9,934 bases of DNA, taken from Pseudomonadota bacterium. GTDB lineage: Bacteria; Pseudomonadota; Gammaproteobacteria; Steroidobacterales; Steroidobacteraceae. Below, in pieces: positions 6,458 through 9,934 of the stretch (positions within the stretch are counted from its first letter, which is position 1; every line of letters begins with the position of its first letter). The position numbers and the translations under genes were made by a program. The stretch covers positions 1-9,934 of the forward strand of contig QGUO01000105.1 of NCBI GenBank assembly GCA_003242495.1, written 5' to 3'. The notes beneath the pieces were generated by a model that saw only the letters and a list, made by a program, of their open reading frames with translations, searched no databases and had not been told where the DNA came from.

Positions 6458-6466
6458 TGGTACACT
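6458..6466 (+). promoter_or_regulatory. Candidate extended -10 promoter for the ACP-KS-CLF operon
   Basis: TGGTACACT fits an extended -10 element (TG, one base, TACACT, four of six matches to TATAAT). No consensus -35 is seen; the place where it would be is covered by the second direct-repeat copy. Transcription would start near 6473, about 32 bases before the ACP start codon. Confidence 0.45.
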
Positions 6467-6504
6467 GCGGCCACGCAATGACTTAGACGGCAACGATCGT
6501 CCCG

Positions 6505-6777
6505 ATGGCAGTTTCACAATCGGACGGCGAGCGCGAGCTCGCCGAACTCATCGTCACGGCTTTGAACCTGGAAGGCGTGCTCCCCGAGGAGATCGATCCC
6601 GAAGCGCCGCTCTTCAAGACCGGTCTCGGGCTCGATTCCATCGATGCGCTCGAACTCGCGCTCGAGATTTCCAAGCGCTACGGCTTCCAGTTGCGCTCCG
6701 ACGATGAGAACAACGTGCACATCTTCGCCTCGCTGCGCTCCCTGGCGCAGCACATCGCGCAACACCGGGTGAATTGA
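6505..6777 (+). CDS. Acyl carrier protein (aryl polyene/xanthomonadin type)
   Basis: This 90-residue protein is a type II acyl carrier protein. The phosphopantetheine site is Ser45 in GLGLDSIDALELAL, where the prosthetic group carrying the growing chain is attached. It has DSI rather than the DSL of fatty-acid AcpP. The sequence DPEAPLFKTGLGLDSID is typical of ACPs in aryl polyene clusters. Helix 1 (about 9-23) and helix 2 (after Ser45) are amphipathic and acidic, as in ACPs. The C-terminal part, with a HIFASLRSLAQHI segment, forms the last helix. It is the first gene of a three-gene unit with a ketosynthase and a chain-length factor, so it most likely carries their polyketide chain. The ATG at 6505 has no good Shine-Dalgarno. 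A role in fatty-acid or another acyl pathway cannot be excluded. Confidence 0.88.
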   Translation: MAVSQSDGERELAELIVTALNLEGVLPEEIDPEAPLFKTGLGLDSIDALELALEISKRYGFQLRSDDENNVHIFASLRSLAQHIAQHRVN

Positions 6778-6850
6778 CGGGCGGCGCCTGCAAAGTGGTG
6801 TGCTCGAGGGGTTCGCTCGTGACCAGGAACCCTCGCCCGGTCACCGTGTG

Positions 6851-8041
6851 ATGCACTTCCAGCCGCTCGTCGTTTCGGCGTACACGCTCTGTACCGCTGC
6901 CGGAGACGGCCGTGCTGCGACCTTGCACGCCCTGCGCGAGCGGCGCGGCGGCCTGCGCCGGAATGATTTCAGTCACTCACCGCTCGAGACCTGGATCGGC
7001 CGGATCGCCGGGTTGGAGCACCAGCCTTTGCCGGCACACCTGGCCGCTTGGGAATGCCGCAACAACCGGCTGGCATGGCGTGGGTTGCTGACCGACGGCT
7101 TCCTCGCAGCGGTTGCGGCGGCGCGCAAACGCTATGGCGCGCATCGTATCGCGGTGGTGCTCGGCACCTCTACGTCGAGCATCGGTGCGAGCGAGGAGGC
7201 GTACAGGCGTCTCGAGCCCGATGGCAGCTATCCGCCCGACCTCAGGCGGCCGATCGTGCACACACCTCACTCGCTCGGCGATTTCGTGCAGCACGCGCTG
7301 CAGCTGCACGGCCTGTGCGTGACGGTTGCCACGGCCTGTTCCTCGAGTGCCAAGGTGTTTGCACAAGCCGAACGGCTGTTGCGTGCCGGGCTCGCCGATG
7401 CGGCGGTGGTGGGCGGGGTCGATACGCTCTGCGGCAGCGTGCTGTTCGGGTTCAACTCGCTCGAGCTCGTGTCGCCGGAGCCGTGCCGGCCGTTCGACGC
7501 CGAACGGCGCGGCATCAATCTCGGCGAGGCGGCGGGGTTCGCGTTGCTCGAACGCGAGCCGGCGCGCGGCCCGCGCTTCATTGGGTACGGCGAATCGAGC
7601 GATGCGCATCACATGTCCGCACCTCATCCCGAAGGGCTGGGTGCGCGCATGGCGCTCGAGCAGGCGCTGGCGCGCAGCGGCATGCAGCCGCAGGACGTCG
7701 ACTACCTCAATCTGCATGGCACGGCGAGCCTGCGCAACGACGAGGTCGAGGCGCGTCTCGTCGCCGAGATCTTTCCGGCAGGCGTCTTCGCAAGCTCCAC
7801 CAAGGGTTGGACCGGGCACACGCTTGGAGCGGCGGGCATCGTCGAAGCGGCCATCACGCTGCTGGCGCTGGAGCACGGCATACTGCCCGGGACGCTCAAT
7901 ACGCGACGCCTGGACGCGGCCTGTGGCCCGCAGATCCGTTGCGAGAATTCCGCAGGCGAGGTACGCCGCGCCATGAGTTTCTCGTTCGGCTTCGGCGGCA
8001 GCAATTGCGTGCTCGCGTTCGCGCGGGAGGCACAGGCATGA
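6851..8041 (+). CDS. Beta-ketoacyl-ACP synthase (KS-alpha, aryl polyene/FabF-like)
   Basis: This 396-residue cytoplasmic condensing enzyme joins malonyl-ACP to an acyl chain by decarboxylative Claisen condensation. The active site is complete: Cys163 in VATACSSSAKVF, His289 in NLHGTASL, and Lys318 with His323 in STKGWTGHTLGAAG. The glycine-rich C-terminus SFSFGFGGSNCVL is typical of thiolase-fold synthases. TACSSSAKVF and SPEPCRPFDAERRGINLGEAAGFALLE resemble ketosynthases of aryl polyene clusters more than housekeeping FabF. The ATG at 6851 (with GTG in frame just before) gives the family N-terminus MHFQPLVVSAYTLC; a GTG at 6800 would add 17 unconserved residues. Neither start has a good Shine-Dalgarno, so the start is uncertain. 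The stop overlaps the next start as ATGA, implying coupled translation with the chain-length factor. Confidence 0.92.
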   Translation: MHFQPLVVSAYTLCTAAGDGRAATLHALRERRGGLRRNDFSHSPLETWIGRIAGLEHQPLPAHLAAWECRNNRLAWRGLLTDGFLAAVAAARKRYGAHRIAVVLGTSTSSIGASEEAYRRLEPDGSYPPDLRRPIVHTPHSLGDFVQHALQLHGLCVTVATACSSSAKVFAQAERLLRAGLADAAVVGGVDTLCGSVLFGFNSLELVSPEPCRPFDAERRGINLGEAAGFALLEREPARGPRFIGYGESSDAHHMSAPHPEGLGARMALEQALARSGMQPQDVDYLNLHGTASLRNDEVEARLVAEIFPAGVFASSTKGWTGHTLGAAGIVEAAITLLALEHGILPGTLNTRRLDAACGPQIRCENSAGEVRRAMSFSFGFGGSNCVLAFAREAQA

Positions 8042-8838
8042 CGCAGCTGCCGCCCGTTCATGTCGAGGGCGTGGCGTTCTGGACGGCGCAGCTGCCCGAT
8101 TGGCAGACTGCCCGCGCCGTGATCCGCGGCGAGTCCCTGCCCCCGCAAGCCCGGATCGCACGCCCGACGCCCGCGCTGCTGGCACCGACGGAGCGTCGTC
8201 GGGCCCCGGACACGGTGGCCGTCGCGCTGGAGGTCGGCATGCGCGCCTGCGAGGCGGCCGGGCAGGATCCCGCGATGCTTGCGGCGGTGTTCGCCTCCAC
8301 GCACGGTGATCTGGCCATCAGCGACTACCTGTGCGCGACGCTCGCGGCGACGCCGGCGTTGATTTCACCGACCAGGTTCCACAATTCCGTGCATAATGCG
8401 GCCGCCGGCTATTGGAGTATCGGCACGAAGGCGCACGCGCCGTACACCGCACTCAGCGCCTCCGTGCATACATTCGGGAATGGGCTGCTCGAGGCGGCGA
8501 CGCAGGCGCTGAGCGCGGGGCAGCCGGTGCTTTATGTCGCATTCGACGCCGAGGCGCGTGGCGCGCTCGCGTCGATGGCGCCCAGCCGCGGGTTGCTCGG
8601 CGTCGCCGTGGTGCTCGGGGTCGAGACGCCCGCGAAACCGTCGAGGCGGCTCACGCTCACCGTGGCGCCCTGCGATACGCCCAGGCCCACGAGCGCCCGA
8701 TCGCCGGCAGCGTCCCTGGTTGCGCACAACGCGCTCGCTCCGTGCCTGCCGTTCTTCGAGGCGCTCGCCGACCCGAGCCCGCGAGCGCTCGTCCTCACGC
8801 TGGGCGAGCAACTCGAGCTGCAGGTCGGCCTGCAGTAG
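8038..8838 (+). CDS. Beta-ketoacyl synthase chain-length factor (aryl polyene type)
   Basis: This 266-residue protein matches the ketoacyl-synthase-like N-terminal domain family found as the chain-length factor in aryl polyene clusters. It would pair with the upstream ketosynthase as a heterodimer and set polyene length. Family features are the PTERRR segment near residue 51, VFASTHGDL near 88-96, and a SVHNAAAGYWSI stretch near 116-127. Where the ketosynthase has TACSSS, this protein reads TALSAS, so Leu139 replaces the active cysteine, as expected for a non-condensing partner. It also lacks the C-terminal half of a full ketosynthase (about 400 residues), which is normal for this family. GGGAGG at 8025-8030 is a good Shine-Dalgarno, and the ATGA overlap indicates translational coupling. 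No further polyene gene follows downstream. Confidence 0.88.
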   Translation: MTQLPPVHVEGVAFWTAQLPDWQTARAVIRGESLPPQARIARPTPALLAPTERRRAPDTVAVALEVGMRACEAAGQDPAMLAAVFASTHGDLAISDYLCATLAATPALISPTRFHNSVHNAAAGYWSIGTKAHAPYTALSASVHTFGNGLLEAATQALSAGQPVLYVAFDAEARGALASMAPSRGLLGVAVVLGVETPAKPSRRLTLTVAPCDTPRPTSARSPAASLVAHNALAPCLPFFEALADPSPRALVLTLGEQLELQVGLQ

Positions 8839-8939
8839 CCGCTCCATGCTCCGCGTCGCCGCGGCGCCTGGGCTCAGAGCCGTCTGACGTATTCCGCACT
8901 CACGGAACCTTCCGAGGCATCGGCGATTCCACCGGGTGC

Positions 8940-8964
8940 CTCGTTCCGGAGCGGCGCTCCCGAG
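8940..8964. repeat. Composite hairpin between the chain-length factor and the DUF2845-type gene
   Basis: GGAGC (8948-8952) and GCTCC (8956-8960) form a stem around GGC, and CTCG (8940-8943) and CGAG (8961-8964) extend it after a TTCC bulge. It lies about 100 bases after the chain-length factor stop. It lacks a T-tract, so termination is only one possible role. Alternating TTCCG/CGGAA pentamers occur just upstream (8892-8914). Confidence 0.3.
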
Positions 8965-9029
8965 GGCCGACCGTCATGCCAGGCACGTGTCACCACTGCG
9001 GCGCGTGCGATGCGTCAGTGAGGGCTCCC

Positions 9030-9350
9030 ATGCGTTACACCTACGTTCTGTTCCTTGGCACCCTGATGGCCGGCGCAGCCTCATGGGCCGGGGAGACCAT
9101 GCGTTGCGGCAATGTGCTCATTCAGCCGGGCGAGTCGCTGGGCTTCGTGCTCGACCAATGCGGTCCGCCACAACTGCGCAGCACGGTCACGGACCCTGTC
9201 TGGGCGCGCGGACTGCTCGGCACCTATGTGGCCGGAATCTCGGGTTACGAGATCTGGCGTTATGACCGCGGCGCAGGACAATTTCCCGCGAACCTCGTCT
9301 TCCGCGAAGGCAAGCTGCGGCGCATCGAGTTCGAGAGCCGCCCGCGCTGA
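9030..9350 (+). CDS. Small secreted DUF2845-type protein
   Basis: This 106-residue protein has a Sec signal peptide: a basic residue at position 2, a hydrophobic core (VLFLGTLMAGAA) and a probable signal peptidase I site after Ser-Trp-Ala20. The mature part begins with MRCGNVLIQPGES and DQCGPP, with Cys26 and Cys44, matching the short DUF2845 family (MRCG, a Gly-Asp/Glu-Ser turn, then a CG-P motif). The two cysteines could form a disulphide in the periplasm. The end, with YEIWRYDRGAG and LVFREGKLRRIEFE, is a beta-strand pattern like that of small outer-envelope lipoproteins (SmpA/OmlA-like), which is my inference. The function is unknown. The ATG at 9030 has AGGG five bases upstream; a start at 8976 would bury the signal peptide. 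It is convergent with ohr. Confidence 0.8.
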   Translation: MRYTYVLFLGTLMAGAASWAGETMRCGNVLIQPGESLGFVLDQCGPPQLRSTVTDPVWARGLLGTYVAGISGYEIWRYDRGAGQFPANLVFREGKLRRIEFESRPR

Positions 9351-9372
9351 CCCCGGGGGCGGCCCCCCTCGG

Positions 9373-9408
9373 CGGCCGGCGGCGTGCGCGGACGCCCACC
9401 GCCGGCCG
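9373..9408. terminator. Hairpin between convergent genes
   Basis: CGGCCGGCGG at 9373-9382 pairs perfectly with CCGCCGGCCG at 9399-9408 (10 bp, 16-base loop). It sits in the 61 bases between the stops of the DUF2845-type gene and ohr, a usual place for a bidirectional terminator. No T-tract follows on either strand, so intrinsic termination is doubtful. Confidence 0.4.
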
Positions 9409-9411
9409 TGA

Positions 9412-9840
9412 CTAGTCCGCGACGACGAGCGACACGTCGATGTTGCCCCGCGTCGCGTTCGAGTACGGGCAGACCACGTGTGCTTTCTCGATCAGGGCCT
9501 GGACCTGCTCGCGCGGCAGCCCCGGAGCGGAGATTTGCAGCTCCACCTGGATGCCGAACCCGGTGGCAAGCGGGCCGATGCCGACGCGTCCCGTGACACG
9601 GGTGTCGGTCGGCAGGGCCACCTTCTCCTTGTTGGCCACCAGCTTCAGCGCGCTCAGGAAACAGGCCGAATAGCCGGCGGCGAACAGCTGTTCCGGATTG
9701 GTCCCGGACCCGCCCGAACCACCGAGCTCGCGCGGGGTGGAGAGCTGCAGATCGAGGACCCCATCCGATGACACGGCGCGCCCGTCGCGACCGCCCGTCG
9801 CAGTGGCTTGTGCTGTATAGAGGACCTTGTCAATGGACAT
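9412..9840 (-). CDS. ohr: Organic hydroperoxide resistance protein Ohr (peroxiredoxin-like thiol peroxidase)
   Basis: This 142-residue protein is a clear Ohr of normal length (about 140). Ohr reduces organic and fatty-acid hydroperoxides in the cytoplasm with a pair of cysteines that are recycled through lipoylated proteins. The peroxidatic cysteine is Cys60 in FAAGYSACFLSALK and the resolving cysteine is Cys124 in VVCPYSNATRGN. The Arg of GGRDGRAVSSDG near residue 18 and Glu50 of TNPEQLF, which activate the thiol, are present. The match to Pseudomonas and Xanthomonas Ohr is very close along the whole chain. The start at 9838-9840 is set by AAAAGGAG (9847-9854) six bases upstream; an in-frame ATG at 9897 would add 19 unconserved residues. 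No ohrR gene or AT-rich OhrR-type operator is visible in the 94 bases before the window ends, so its regulation is unknown. Confidence 0.97.
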   Translation of the reverse strand: MSIDKVLYTAQATATGGRDGRAVSSDGVLDLQLSTPRELGGSGGSGTNPEQLFAAGYSACFLSALKLVANKEKVALPTDTRVTGRVGIGPLATGFGIQVELQISAPGLPREQVQALIEKAHVVCPYSNATRGNIDVSLVVAD

Positions 9841-9934
9841 GAGCGGCTCCTTTTGACGATGCAGGGGTAAAGGCAGCCTGTCCGCGCGCCGATGCAAGAC
9901 CGATACAGGCGCCGCTGCAGGCTCCCGATCCCCG

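Larger units (their letters stand above)
6197..6504. other. Intergenic region between the molybdenum hydroxylase operon and the ACP gene
   Basis: This stretch of 308 bases holds no gene that I can support. Its left half contains a strong intrinsic terminator (6254-6298). Its right end contains a 9-bp direct repeat with a 21-bp period (6420-6449), an extended -10 candidate (6458-6466), and a two-codon ATG ACT TAG at 6478-6486 in the likely leader. The section 6299-6419 is GC-rich and without recognised features. Confidence 0.6.

Noticed and set aside
6800..6850. Upstream GTG start for the ketosynthase
   Set aside because: The 17 added residues look unlike the family and no Shine-Dalgarno precedes the GTG; the start at 6851 is preferred but not certain.
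8976..9029. Start at 8976 adding a cysteine-rich CHHCGAC stretch to the DUF2845-type protein
   Set aside because: It looked like a metal-binding motif, but it would put 18 residues before an otherwise clean signal peptide, and the ATG at 9030 has its own AGGG ribosome site.
9841..9897. Upstream ATG giving a 161-residue Ohr
   Set aside because: The extra residues are not conserved, and a strong AAAAGGAG sits in the right place for the start at 9838-9840.
9841..9934. OhrR operator or promoter upstream of ohr
   Set aside because: No AT-rich OhrR-like palindrome or convincing -35/-10 pair could be seen; the GCCTGT/ACAGGC match is widely spaced and weak.

Overview
This window is high-G+C bacterial DNA with nine protein-coding genes and short intergenic regions. 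It looks chromosomal and probably comes from a proteobacterium. The evidence is an RlmE (FtsJ/RrmJ) of near E. coli length with the full catalytic tetrad, an MdtD-like DHA2 exporter, an IorAB-type molybdenum hydroxylase, an aryl-polyene/xanthomonadin-type ACP-KS-CLF set and a Xanthomonas/Pseudomonas-like Ohr. A gammaproteobacterium (Xanthomonadales/Nevskiales-like) is my best guess, by inference only. No tRNA, rRNA, CRISPR array, insertion sequence or phage gene was seen.

Left region (1-1822). A 5' part of a TrmH/SpoU RNA 2'-O-methyltransferase runs leftwards off the window. It is divergent from rlmE, so two RNA ribose methyltransferases of unrelated folds stand back to back across about 390 bp. 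The usual rlmE neighbours yhbY and ftsH are absent. Downstream of rlmE lies about 345 bp with no convincing gene but with a hairpin and a perfect 12-bp palindrome.

Middle region (1823-6196). A single MFS drug-type exporter starts at TTG and ends in an 11-bp hairpin that overlaps its stop codon. Next is a two-gene operon for a molybdenum hydroxylase of the isoquinoline 1-oxidoreductase/aldehyde dehydrogenase type: a [2Fe-2S] subunit with eight cluster cysteines, and a Tat-exported molybdopterin subunit. No FAD or cytochrome c subunit is encoded nearby, so electrons probably leave to a periplasmic or membrane acceptor. A strong intrinsic terminator closes the operon.

Right region (6197-9934). 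Behind its own putative promoter is a compact ACP, ketosynthase, chain-length-factor operon of the aryl polyene type, without the reductase, dehydratase, ligase and transport genes that normally accompany it. In the chain-length factor a leucine stands where the ketosynthase has its active cysteine. A small secreted DUF2845-type protein follows, convergent with ohr (organic hydroperoxide reductase), whose 5' flank ends the window.

The most interesting points are the apparently orphan polyketide mini-operon with a 21-bp-period direct repeat at its promoter, recurring extended -10 elements (TGnTACnnT) before rlmE, the oxidoreductase operon and the ACP gene, and inverted repeats beside or overlapping those promoters.
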